Positions 8,691 through 16,509 of a DNA stretch of 64,000 nucleotides are shown here, one piece after another (the first letter of the stretch is position 1; each line of letters opens with the position of its first letter). Under the pieces are notes generated by a model, which worked only from the letters and a program-made list of their open reading frames with translations, searched no databases and was not told the DNA's origin. The position numbers and the translations under genes are program-made. Source of the DNA: Chitinophaga arvensicola (GTDB lineage: Bacteria; Bacteroidota; Bacteroidia; Chitinophagales; Chitinophagaceae); NCBI RefSeq assembly GCF_900110835.1, contig NZ_FOJG01000001.1, forward strand, positions 1,003,022-1,067,021. Reading direction: 5' to 3'.

Positions 8691-9551
8691 TTAGAACAGG
8701 CGGGCACGTAACAGGTCTGTACCTCTGATTTTGATAGCAAGGGGGCGATCGCCATTTTTTTCAAAGAGTTCAATAAAAAAGTATTTATTATCCGAGATGG
8801 TAAACTGTTCTACCGCGATGACGATCTCAATGCTGTTGCCTGCCGGTACCGCCGACTCGGGTGTATAGGCCAGATGCAGCGGTTCAACAGCTTTTTCCAT
8901 AATCGCTGTCCTTTTGGCGGTAGTACGATCACGGATATAGCACTGTAATAGATTTATGGGGTAATCAATGGCCGAGGTATTATTTACGTGGACTTTGAAA
9001 AACAGTACTCCCTGTTTTTGGAAAACCCCTGTTATCCTGGCCTTCATACCACCCTTTTTAGCACTGGCAGGACGGCGCTGGTGGGGAGCCGTTGCTACCA
9101 ACACTTTGGCTGCTTCAGCGATCTGGCTTTCCGTTAGCCGGGAATCATCATAGATGGCCTGTGTTGGTACCGAAGTAACAGCGGCAAAGGAATATACCGT
9201 TTGAGTTGGCGCCGGGTCAACATGAACTTTGAGAAAGTATATCCTGCCATCTGTGGTAAAGACGGTCAGGGTGGTGTTGGGCATGTTAAGCGATTTTGCT
9301 TTAACGCGCAACACGTTTTTTACGCCAGGAACAGCACTGGTAGCCAGATCAGGGTGACCCCGATCAATAGCCCCTTCGGTAATGGGTGCCGGAAATACCA
9401 GGATAACAGTGACCTCCGTGGAAACGCCAATTTCGTTATAGGTAACGTTTTGCGCTTCTGTGATTTTATAATTCTGCGCATAGCTGGCTGGTACGCCCAG
9501 TAGCATGGATAGGCTCATTAACAGGAGCATTATAATCGGTGCAGTATTCAT
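8691..9551 (-). CDS. traN: Conjugative transposon protein TraN (DUF4138)
   Basis: A 286-residue exported protein with a signal peptide (hydrophobic residues 4-20, likely cleavage after SYAQ near 26). The mature part starts with a beta-rich domain containing VTVILVFPAPITEGAIDRG, typical of Bacteroides TraN, which belongs to the outer or periplasmic part of the mating apparatus (VirB9-like role, family knowledge). It lies directly after traM in the conserved J-K-L-M-N order, 25 bases from the traM stop. The length is close to the usual ~300 residues. Confidence 0.9.
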   Translation of the reverse strand: MNTAPIIMLLLMSLSMLLGVPASYAQNYKITEAQNVTYNEIGVSTEVTVILVFPAPITEGAIDRGHPDLATSAVPGVKNVLRVKAKSLNMPNTTLTVFTTDGRIYFLKVHVDPAPTQTVYSFAAVTSVPTQAIYDDSRLTESQIAEAAKVLVATAPHQRRPASAKKGGMKARITGVFQKQGVLFFKVHVNNTSAIDYPINLLQCYIRDRTTAKRTAIMEKAVEPLHLAYTPESAVPAGNSIEIVIAVEQFTISDNKYFFIELFEKNGDRPLAIKIRGTDLLRARLF

Positions 9552-9576
9552 GATAAATGCTTTTTTATTGATGGAA

Positions 9577-10881
9577 CTAATTGTTATCAGACTTTAGTAA
9601 TACCGGGTATTCGGATTTAACCGTGACTTTTACCAGGGTAACTTTTTTACTCAACAGCCGTTTAGCCGACTCAATGCCAGCGGCGGCAGCCTGAGCACCG
9701 ATGCTGGGGTCTATGGAGCTGAGGGCGACAGATTGTATGGCCTGGTCGGAGGCTTCTTTGGAGGCATCGCGATTCATGGAACCATTGATACGAATGCCGG
9801 GATAGCCATCATAATCATATACCGTCAGCCGAACAGGTAATTGCAGGTTACCATAACGAATGGAAGTAATTGTTACGGCAAGCCGCTCACCATTCAGGTT
9901 ACATTCACCATATATTTGAGCGCCTTTTGGGATGAAATGACCGGCGACATAGATGGGTTGTTGCAACCGGAAGCGGATGGAGGCATTGGAGCTTACGATT
10001 TGACTACGATGTACCACGGCCTGTATCCCCTCATTTTCAGTGGGCAGTTCCCCATCACCTGCTTTATCATTACCATAGAAAAATGCTTCATCCCCTTTGG
10101 ACGCACTTACGGGCACCACCGTATCACCTCTGTATATCGAATCGGCACCGAAGTACTGGCGGCTGGCTGCCTGTGGAAGAACATGCACAGGATACACCTG
10201 CCCTTTATTGTTTTTACTGGCTTCTTTGAGCCGGTTTCTTACCCGATCCGGATGTTGTACATCAAGCAGCTTATCAATCATGCCATCCATCTTCATCAAT
10301 TCAGCATTTTCCCCTTGCTGGTCGCCCATAGATGCCATCAGGGCTTCCAGCTTTTCAAGCTCAAGGCTGCTTTGCTCCTGCGGTTCACGGTCTTGCTGCA
10401 ATGATGAAGGCGCGGTATCCTTTTCAGCGTCATCTATAGCCGCCTGGATCTTCTGCAGGCGGGAATCCAGTTTTTCGATTTTGCCTTCAGCCTGTTGGTG
10501 TGCTAAATCGGCGCCTTGGTCCTGCTCCTGCGAAGAGAATGGAGAAGTGACCATGCCGGGACGCTGTGTTTCTTGCACAGAATCTTCATCTGTATGTAGA
10601 TTAAAGATGGAATAGGCATCACGATTTTCCTGACTTCTCCTATCGGCAGAATCCTGTTCCACCTGATTGTACAGGCTGAGTTTATCCGGGCTAAGTCTAC
10701 CAGATTGATCTTCGAATTGGGCACCCGGTAAAGTGCCATTCAAACCTGCGGGTAACTGCTCCTGTTGATCATCTGCACCCTTTCCGCCTCCGAAAGCATA
10801 AAACAGCATTGCACAAAAAGGTAAGGCTAAAAAGGGCAGAAGGATTTTTCGGCTTCTCCGTGGTTTATTTGTATCCCCCAT
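9577..10881 (-). CDS. traM: Conjugative transposon protein TraM
   Basis: TraM is the VirB10-like bridging component of Bacteroides-type conjugation systems. I chose the ATG at 10881 (MGDTNKPRRSRK); the earlier ATG at 10947 would overlap the upstream gene by 35 bases. The protein has a basic N-terminus, one membrane segment at ~14-34 (LLPFLALPFCAMLFYAFGG), a long Gln/Glu/Asp-rich region to ~200, and a conserved C-terminal beta domain (VHRSQIVSSNASIRFRL; FIPKGAQIYGECNLNGERL; YDYDGYPGIRINGS). About 434 residues, a normal length. Placement between the TraL-position gene and traN supports the call. Confidence 0.9.
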   Translation of the reverse strand: MGDTNKPRRSRKILLPFLALPFCAMLFYAFGGGKGADDQQEQLPAGLNGTLPGAQFEDQSGRLSPDKLSLYNQVEQDSADRRSQENRDAYSIFNLHTDEDSVQETQRPGMVTSPFSSQEQDQGADLAHQQAEGKIEKLDSRLQKIQAAIDDAEKDTAPSSLQQDREPQEQSSLELEKLEALMASMGDQQGENAELMKMDGMIDKLLDVQHPDRVRNRLKEASKNNKGQVYPVHVLPQAASRQYFGADSIYRGDTVVPVSASKGDEAFFYGNDKAGDGELPTENEGIQAVVHRSQIVSSNASIRFRLQQPIYVAGHFIPKGAQIYGECNLNGERLAVTITSIRYGNLQLPVRLTVYDYDGYPGIRINGSMNRDASKEASDQAIQSVALSSIDPSIGAQAAAAGIESAKRLLSKKVTLVKVTVKSEYPVLLKSDNN

Positions 10882-10912
10882 GTTATTTGTATTTAAAAAA
10901 TGATTTAAAATG

Positions 10913-11368
10913 TTATCGCATAAACTGGCTGAGATTGCGCTCAACATAGCGTAGGCTATCCAGAAAGCCTGGCCGCCGCCGTTCTATCGCTGCCACTGTA
11001 TCCCTACCGGAAGGAGTAGCGTTGAGGCTATCTACCCGTTGTAAGAACCTTTTAATAGCAGCAGCTTCCTGACCAGTAATGTGCGGTTCAAAGCCGGTGG
11101 ACGGAGGTTTGGCTACCATAGGGGGAAGAGTAGCGGGCATCTCCAAAGCCGGTTGGTTTATTTCAGTTACCAGCAACATTGAGCTGATGGCAAACATGAC
11201 CAGTACGAACCCGGTAGTATAGATTTTTTGCTGGCGCCGGCTCCAGCCTTTCGTTTTGGCGTTCATGAACCCGGCCCACCGTTGTTGCACACGCTGGATA
11301 CCGTTGCCTATCCCACCGGCTAGTTTCTCCTTCCATTGCGGAAGCGGTCGTTTCTTACGTTTCCACAT
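10913..11368 (-). CDS. TraL-position single-pass membrane protein
   Basis: A 151-residue protein with a very basic N-terminus (MWKRKKRPLPQWKEK), one membrane segment at ~51-68 (TTGFVLVMFAISSMLLVTEI) and a periplasmic tail. The layout and its position between traK and traM match the TraL slot of Bacteroides transfer operons, but the sequence itself is not diagnostic to me, so I give no symbol. It starts 3 bases after the traK stop, suggesting coupled translation. Confidence 0.7.
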   Translation of the reverse strand: MWKRKKRPLPQWKEKLAGGIGNGIQRVQQRWAGFMNAKTKGWSRRQQKIYTTGFVLVMFAISSMLLVTEINQPALEMPATLPPMVAKPPSTGFEPHITGQEAAAIKRFLQRVDSLNATPSGRDTVAAIERRRPGFLDSLRYVERNLSQFMR

Positions 11369-11371
11369 ATC

Positions 11372-11989
11372 TTATCGTTTTTCTATTTCAAGATCTGAGT
11401 TGACAAGGGTGGCCCACTTTTCCACCAAAAAGCCGTGAGGATTCGTATCGGTCCTGTCCACGGTACGCAGGTAACCTTCTGTAACCAGGCTACGGGTAAT
11501 GATAGCAGAAGTGCGAATAACTCGCTGGCGGCCATAATAGCGGAAATGATATGGATACTGGCTCGTGGACACCGATACACTATCGCAAATCACTTCCTGG
11601 CTCACGTTACCAGAGATCACCGATACGTAGTAGCCTTTCTCCTTCAAATCGTCGAAGGCAGCTTTAGCTGATCCGTCTGCCAGCTCCATTGCTTTGGCGA
11701 TGGTGGCGTCTATAGCCCTTTGGTCGGGGGAAAGGGTGAAAAAGAAGGAATGGAATACCTTCACATGATCCCTTGCCTCCACGGGGATGTTTTCTTTTCT
11801 GGTGGAGGCTTCTGCAGAAATAGCCTGACCGTTGGCGACAATATAAATGCGTTCATTTGCGCGATCTACCTTTTGCAGACAACTAAATATCACATACGCC
11901 AGTAAGGCGGTATAGGTGACGATGACTACGATGGTAAAAAGCCGAACATGCTTAAAGGCGTTATCTACATTATTAATGTGCTGAAACAT
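11372..11989 (-). CDS. traK: Conjugative transposon protein TraK
   Basis: TraK is a VirB8-like inner-membrane component of the mating channel. I chose the ATG at 11989 (MFQHINNVDNAFKHVRLF), giving 205 residues, the usual TraK length; a longer frame to 12106 would run into traJ. The first ~12 residues precede a membrane segment (LFTIVVIVTYTALLAYVIFSCL, about 17-38). Characteristic stretches follow: NGQAISAEASTRKENIPVEARDH split around 60-80, VFHSFFFTLSPD, and a C-terminal strand region with FLVEKW. Gene order J-K-L-M supports the call. Confidence 0.92.
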   Translation of the reverse strand: MFQHINNVDNAFKHVRLFTIVVIVTYTALLAYVIFSCLQKVDRANERIYIVANGQAISAEASTRKENIPVEARDHVKVFHSFFFTLSPDQRAIDATIAKAMELADGSAKAAFDDLKEKGYYVSVISGNVSQEVICDSVSVSTSQYPYHFRYYGRQRVIRTSAIITRSLVTEGYLRTVDRTDTNPHGFLVEKWATLVNSDLEIEKR

Positions 11990-12050
11990 ACGATTACATT
12001 TTTTGCTGTTATGCAATTGCAGGGAAAAGTCAGTTAGGAGGAAGAGGGCA

Positions 12051-13280
12051 TCATCCTCTGAGCTTATCCTGCATGTAACCGGATTGCTGATTGGCAGCGA
12101 CACCATTATTCATGCGGTTGTTCATATCACCGAATCCATCCGAGGCGAAACCGGCGCCATTAGCCAGTGCGCCCATACCCGATGCAGCGCCTCCCACAAC
12201 ACCACCCACAAGGCCGGAGGAGAAATTGGAAAAGCTGTTGGTGATCTTACTGGTCAGCGCACTACCGCCGCCAGGGTTGACAATAAAGCTGGAAATATTG
12301 GGAATGGAGGTGTAGGTGACAATCCCAATTATCGTGAAAATAATGTAGCCAACGTCTGCGGTGGTAAAGAAGGAATCCCCATACTGCTCGACCTGGCTTA
12401 TATCGAGTTTGATCATCTCCGTCTGTATCGTACCTAAGATGGCACCGCAAATATTAGCGACCGGCAACCACAGGTAGAAGTTTACATACCTGGCGATCCA
12501 TATTACCAGTGAATGCTGCAAGCCATCAAAGATTGCAAGCGCGAAAACCAATGGGCCAATCATAGCACAAATGATCAAATTGAAAGTTCTCACCGTATTC
12601 ACACATAGAGCGGCAGCCTCATAGAGAAGTTGTAGGCAAAAAGAAATAAGATCCTTAAACCACATCTTCATATTATAGTAGGCTTTCGACATGGCAAACT
12701 CAATGTCGTGTGGGATCGCATCGAGCCAGTCCTCCTTACCTACATACTCCTCATGAGTATATTTGAGCCACTCATCTCGGTCCCCTCGTCCCTCGTTGAT
12801 GCCATACATTTTATATTGAGGATGCTTCTGCATCTCCTTTTCCCGCCTTTCTATCAGTATTTGAATGTCGGCATTGGTATTATCGACAATGGCCTGCGTA
12901 CCATATTTAGCCGGAGATAAAATAATTTCCATTGTGTCGATCACCTGGGGAAATATCCCGATACAAAATGCAAGGCAGAAAGGACGGAACAGAGGGTAAA
13001 AATCAATGGCTTCATTATTGGCAATGTGTTTCCAGACCCTATTACCTATGTAAAAGGTGGCGGCAAAGCCTCCAATTGCTCGGGCGTAATTGGAAAGCTG
13101 CCCGCACTTAGGCATCATTGTGGCAAACAGGTTGTCTAAGACCCCGTGTAGTCCACGGACCTGTTCAGGTATAGATTGGGCACTAAGAAGCTGTGGTAAC
13201 AGTACCAAACCCAAACATGCTGCAATATGCAGATAGAGGCGTCCATAACGTTGGTTATGGCTTTTAATTCGCTGTAACAT
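12051..13280 (-). CDS. traJ: Conjugative transposon protein TraJ
   Basis: A polytopic inner-membrane protein, the VirB6-like component. A signal-like hydrophobic segment (~15-34, ending LLSAQS) is followed by a periplasmic stretch (LHGVLDNLFATMMPKCGQL), then several membrane helices (FCLAFCIGIFPQVIDTM; LIICAMIGPLVFALAIFDG; VNFYLWLPVANICGAILG; VGYIIFTIIGIVTYTSIPNI). The end is glycine-rich (GGVVGGAASGMGALANGAG). At 409 residues it is somewhat longer than CTnDOT TraJ. It begins the J-K-L-M-N run. Confidence 0.92.
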   Translation of the reverse strand: MLQRIKSHNQRYGRLYLHIAACLGLVLLPQLLSAQSIPEQVRGLHGVLDNLFATMMPKCGQLSNYARAIGGFAATFYIGNRVWKHIANNEAIDFYPLFRPFCLAFCIGIFPQVIDTMEIILSPAKYGTQAIVDNTNADIQILIERREKEMQKHPQYKMYGINEGRGDRDEWLKYTHEEYVGKEDWLDAIPHDIEFAMSKAYYNMKMWFKDLISFCLQLLYEAAALCVNTVRTFNLIICAMIGPLVFALAIFDGLQHSLVIWIARYVNFYLWLPVANICGAILGTIQTEMIKLDISQVEQYGDSFFTTADVGYIIFTIIGIVTYTSIPNISSFIVNPGGGSALTSKITNSFSNFSSGLVGGVVGGAASGMGALANGAGFASDGFGDMNNRMNNGVAANQQSGYMQDKLRG

Positions 13281-13423
13281 ATCCGTGACTTAATTTTTTA
13301 AGATGCACGGTCACCGGGGGGTGAGAAATCAGTTACCGCAATTACTATTCAATTATTAAAATTTGTATATTCCATTTAAACATGGCAATAGACAAGATAT
13401 ATACCTACTTCTAGCAGGTAATC

Positions 13424-14056
13424 CTATTTGATGCCATGCAAATTTTTAAGCGTTTGTAGCTCTGACTTTTCTTTTGTTCGGCTTAGCACTAAGCCCGACA
13501 TATCGGTAGAAAATGAATGAGTGAAAGCCAACTTACTATTCATATCATCGGCAATACGGTCAATGGCCGTAAGACGCTCATCGTCGCTCATCCTTAACTT
13601 CCTCGCAGTAATGACCAGCAACAGTTCATCGAGATTTTGTAAACTTTCGTCAATAACCCGGCTGTACACTCTGGAAACATAGATAATGTCATCTGCCTTA
13701 AAAGTACCGGCATCACGGAAATACTTCAACCCACTGCGGCATTGTTTTGCAAGCCTGATCTGTCCTTCAATGATTTCCGGGACCCGGTGGTATTTTTTGA
13801 TCTCCGGGCTGATTTGGTAAAGTCCATCGAGAAATAAATCGTGAATCTTGTAATTACCGCTAGTAACATCCTTTACCTTCTGGTAGCCCTCTGAAATAAT
13901 CTTATAACCATCGTACATTTTATCGAGCACCTCGCGGAACTGGTTGAGCTTTTCCACGTTGAGTATTAATTGCTGTATCTCAAAGCTCTGCGCACTCACC
14001 CGGTCGGCGAATAACAGGGAGCATAACAACAACACTGATATGATTTTCGCTTTCAT
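13424..14056 (-). CDS. TraI-like (VirB5-type) secreted conjugation protein, copy 3
   Basis: I chose the ATG at 14056 (MKAKIISVLLLCSLLFADRVSAQ) because it gives a clean signal peptide; the upstream ATG at 14110 would bury it and overlap the previous gene. The mature protein is all helical, about 190 residues, with the motif LRMSDDERLTAIDRIADDM near 148-166 and the end LQTLKNLHGIK. These features recur in the two genes upstream on the strand. Such proteins next to traJ are often annotated as TraI or TerB-like in Bacteroidota; I infer a VirB5-like pilus or adhesin role from position. Confidence 0.75.
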   Translation of the reverse strand: MKAKIISVLLLCSLLFADRVSAQSFEIQQLILNVEKLNQFREVLDKMYDGYKIISEGYQKVKDVTSGNYKIHDLFLDGLYQISPEIKKYHRVPEIIEGQIRLAKQCRSGLKYFRDAGTFKADDIIYVSRVYSRVIDESLQNLDELLLVITARKLRMSDDERLTAIDRIADDMNSKLAFTHSFSTDMSGLVLSRTKEKSELQTLKNLHGIK

Positions 14057-14069
14057 ATTCACACTGATT

Positions 14070-14723
14070 TTAATGGTTATGTAAATTTTTAAGCTGTGAT
14101 ATTTCGCCACCTTCCTTTAGGATACCATAAGCAAGTGCGCGGGACTCATCGGCCATATTGCGCATAAAGTCAAGCTGCGACTGGGATTTAGCTGCGATTT
14201 TGGTAATGCGAGAAATCCGTTCGTCATCCTTCATCTGGTACTGGCCTGCGGCCAGCACGTCATCGAGATCACCGAGGTTCACCTCAATGTCAGCGCTCAA
14301 CTTATCGAATGACCGCAAGACGAAATACTTAGTATCTGCATCCAGGGAGGGCAAATTGGTCACCGCCTTTTTTATGGCGACGATCTGCCGACTCATATAG
14401 GCAGCATCCTCATAAGTTTTTACTGCCGCCGGGTACTTACGCACCTCCGGGTTTACCGCTTTGAGGGAGCTATAATAAAGGGAATGCAGGTCAAACTCGC
14501 CATTCTTAAAACGGGTGATCGTTTTAAGGCCGTTATCAACCGCCTTGTAACCATCCTTTACCAGCCCAATATAGATCTGCAGCATGGCGATCTGCTTTAA
14601 CTGGTAGTTGGTAGCCGTTTTCTTCTGCTTAAATATTTCGTTCCATGTAGGGACCTGGCTATAGGCCGGATGGAATAGTACCACCAAAAGGATCGAAACA
14701 AGTATTGATCTTATTATCAACAT
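14070..14723 (-). CDS. TraI-like (VirB5-type) secreted conjugation protein, copy 2
   Basis: A 217-residue protein with a signal peptide (LIIRSILVSILLVVLFHPAYSQ). It is paralogous to the genes at 13424 and 15156: the pattern QMKDDERISRITKIAAKSQSQ and the end ISQLKNLHNH correspond to RMSDDERLTAIDRIADDMNSK and LQTLKNLHGIK. Helical throughout. The stop lies 13 bases before the start chosen for the next gene, so the two are probably cotranslated. Function inferred from position before traJ. Confidence 0.72.
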   Translation of the reverse strand: MLIIRSILVSILLVVLFHPAYSQVPTWNEIFKQKKTATNYQLKQIAMLQIYIGLVKDGYKAVDNGLKTITRFKNGEFDLHSLYYSSLKAVNPEVRKYPAAVKTYEDAAYMSRQIVAIKKAVTNLPSLDADTKYFVLRSFDKLSADIEVNLGDLDDVLAAGQYQMKDDERISRITKIAAKSQSQLDFMRNMADESRALAYGILKEGGEISQLKNLHNH

Positions 14724-14757
14724 ATCCCATGATTTGAAGATGAAAATTTACTTACCA

Positions 14758-15159
14758 TCAGTTCCACCATTTCGGCGAGGCCAGGAAGCTATTCTTTAGG
14801 TCTCGTTTGAATGGCAACAGCTCATTTGCAAATACGGTGAGCCTCCGTACGCGCCTGGAAGCACTGATAACCGCATTTACCTCGTGAATGAGGAAACCTC
14901 TAACGGGACAGTAAGAAAGCGACAGCATACATTGTTGAAGTCCTGGTGGCGGGTCTAAGACGACCTGGAAGTGAACAGCACTGTCCACCTGTTCACTCAT
15001 ATGGATGAATAACTGCTTTAAGCCAGTTTCCAATACGCCGGAGTAGGAAAATTCAACGCCATAAATTATTCGGCAAGGTTCATAGTATCCCTTCCTGAGC
15101 ATCATTGAACAGAGGCATCCCGCCTTTTCATGGAAATTGTTGATGGATTCAGTTTTCAT
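14758..15159 (-). CDS. Hypothetical protein inside the tra operon
   Basis: A 133-residue protein with no signal peptide and no recognised motif. Its start overlaps the stop of the upstream VirB5-like gene by 4 bases (ATGA), strong evidence that it is translated and belongs to the operon. It has several Cys residues (C15, C17, C29 and others) and a short hydrophobic strand pattern (VHFQVVLDPPPG). The role is unknown. Confidence 0.6.
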   Translation of the reverse strand: MKTESINNFHEKAGCLCSMMLRKGYYEPCRIIYGVEFSYSGVLETGLKQLFIHMSEQVDSAVHFQVVLDPPPGLQQCMLSLSYCPVRGFLIHEVNAVISASRRVRRLTVFANELLPFKRDLKNSFLASPKWWN

Positions 15160-15836
15160 TGTGATAAATTATATAGTGATTTAAGCGTTTCGATTTCACT
15201 CTTTGATTTTATACGTTGCATACCCATCACCACATTTTCATTAGTGAAGGCCCGCAGATCGCTAAGATTCTCCTGCACATCAGTATTAACATGGTGAATC
15301 ATCTCCAACCGCTTTGCATCTGACATTTGAGTTTTAAAGCTGTTGATAATGGTATAGAGCTGATCAATGTTTTGCAGTGACACCTCCAGGATTCCGGTAT
15401 ATACATCGAGCATATACTTGATCTCATTGGGGGTATATCCTTTGGAGGTGGTAAAAAAAGAGATGGCCCGTTTATACTCCTGTGCCACCTGTACCTGCAT
15501 GTTTACAACATCGCGCACACGCTGGTAATAGGCAATGGCAGATTTCACCTTATACAACTCATCATAATATCCCCCGAAGAGTTCCTTTTGCTTTTGACTC
15601 CAATCATAAATCTCTTTGAGTTTGAGCTTACTAAGCGTGTTTTCCAGCGCCTTTTGAAGATTCTGTAGCTTAATGGTTTCAGTTTGCAAACGCTGGATAG
15701 CCAGGTCCATAGCCCGGATTACCTTCTTTACTACAGTGGTGATGATCACTGTAATGGGCGTAGCAGAAACTGAGCATGGCACAGCTATCACACTGAACAT
15801 GGCAACCAGTAATATTTTAATTACGAAATGTTTCAT
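15156..15836 (-). CDS. traI: TraI-like (VirB5-type) secreted conjugation protein, copy 1
   Basis: A 226-residue protein with a signal peptide (IKILLVAMFSVIAVPCSVSA) followed by a long coiled-coil-like helix (about 40-100, LQTETIKLQNLQKALENTLSKL), then LKEIYDWSQKQKELFGGYYDELY, which resembles the DUF4141/TraI family. The end, ETLKSLYNLSQ, matches the tails of copies 2 and 3. Its position between traG and traJ fits TraI. The symbol is by synteny and sequence resemblance; a VirB5-like function is inferred. Confidence 0.75.
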   Translation of the reverse strand: MKHFVIKILLVAMFSVIAVPCSVSATPITVIITTVVKKVIRAMDLAIQRLQTETIKLQNLQKALENTLSKLKLKEIYDWSQKQKELFGGYYDELYKVKSAIAYYQRVRDVVNMQVQVAQEYKRAISFFTTSKGYTPNEIKYMLDVYTGILEVSLQNIDQLYTIINSFKTQMSDAKRLEMIHHVNTDVQENLSDLRAFTNENVVMGMQRIKSKSEIETLKSLYNLSQ

Positions 15837-16070
15837 AATACCTCCTTTTGGAATCGGTTAAGAAATCCATCCATCCGCGTGTAGCGGAAGGCAGTACTTG
15901 TGGAGGTAGTTGGTAATTGCCGGAAATTCTGGTAATACCGCTACGATAGCGGTGTACAGACACTTTAATTTGAATCAAATGAGGGGATAGTTACCACTAT
16001 CTTACCTGGAGGGATGGTAAGAGGATAATGAATGGCCGGAAGAAAGGTAGTGCCGGCCCACTATGCTCGT
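15837..16070. other. Intergenic spacer with a palindromic hairpin
   Basis: Between the lipoprotein gene and traI. It contains the perfect inverted repeat ACCGCTA-CGA-TAGCGGT at 15937-15953, with no T tract, so it is either an operator or an RNA hairpin rather than a simple terminator. Nothing else is recognisable. Confidence 0.4.
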
Positions 16071-16448
16071 TTATTTCTTTCTATGAAACTCGGTCTTAAT
16101 GAACTTGACTGTGTTTCCTTCGTTGCTGTATATAAACAGAGTGCCTGATGGTTCCACCTTAATGGCGTTCATATCTTTATCATATATCCCGTTCCAGTTA
16201 CGCGAAGTCACCCGATCCGATATGCCGGGTCTTAACGAGCGGACGATACTATACAATTCGACATGATAAATGCCACCAGGTTTGGAGGTAGCCTGTTTAA
16301 TTACCAGACTGTCGGAAACGATACTATTGCCGACAGTATCAACGTGAGAAAACTCACCTGTTAGCGACTGCTGTGGAGATTTTGACCCACCACAAGCTGC
16401 CGCTGTGACGGTACCGGCAAACACTAAAAGGTTAAATAATCTGCGCAT
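16071..16448 (-). CDS. Small lipoprotein within the tra operon
   Basis: I chose the ATG at 16448 (MRRLFNLLVFAGTVTAAACGG), which gives a canonical lipoprotein signal with lipobox TAAAC; a longer frame adds a polar N-terminus with no signal. The mature part (~105 residues) has a beta-strand pattern (IYHVELYSIVRSL; GTLFIYSNEG) and ends in basic residues. Small lipoproteins near traG are common in conjugation operons (VirB7-like or entry-exclusion roles), but nothing here proves either. Confidence 0.65.
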   Translation of the reverse strand: MRRLFNLLVFAGTVTAAACGGSKSPQQSLTGEFSHVDTVGNSIVSDSLVIKQATSKPGGIYHVELYSIVRSLRPGISDRVTSRNWNGIYDKDMNAIKVEPSGTLFIYSNEGNTVKFIKTEFHRKK

Positions 16449-16509
16449 ACATTCTGTTTTATTATTAAAATTAGACCATTGTCCAACGCAACCCAATAGT
16501 GGCGCCGGA

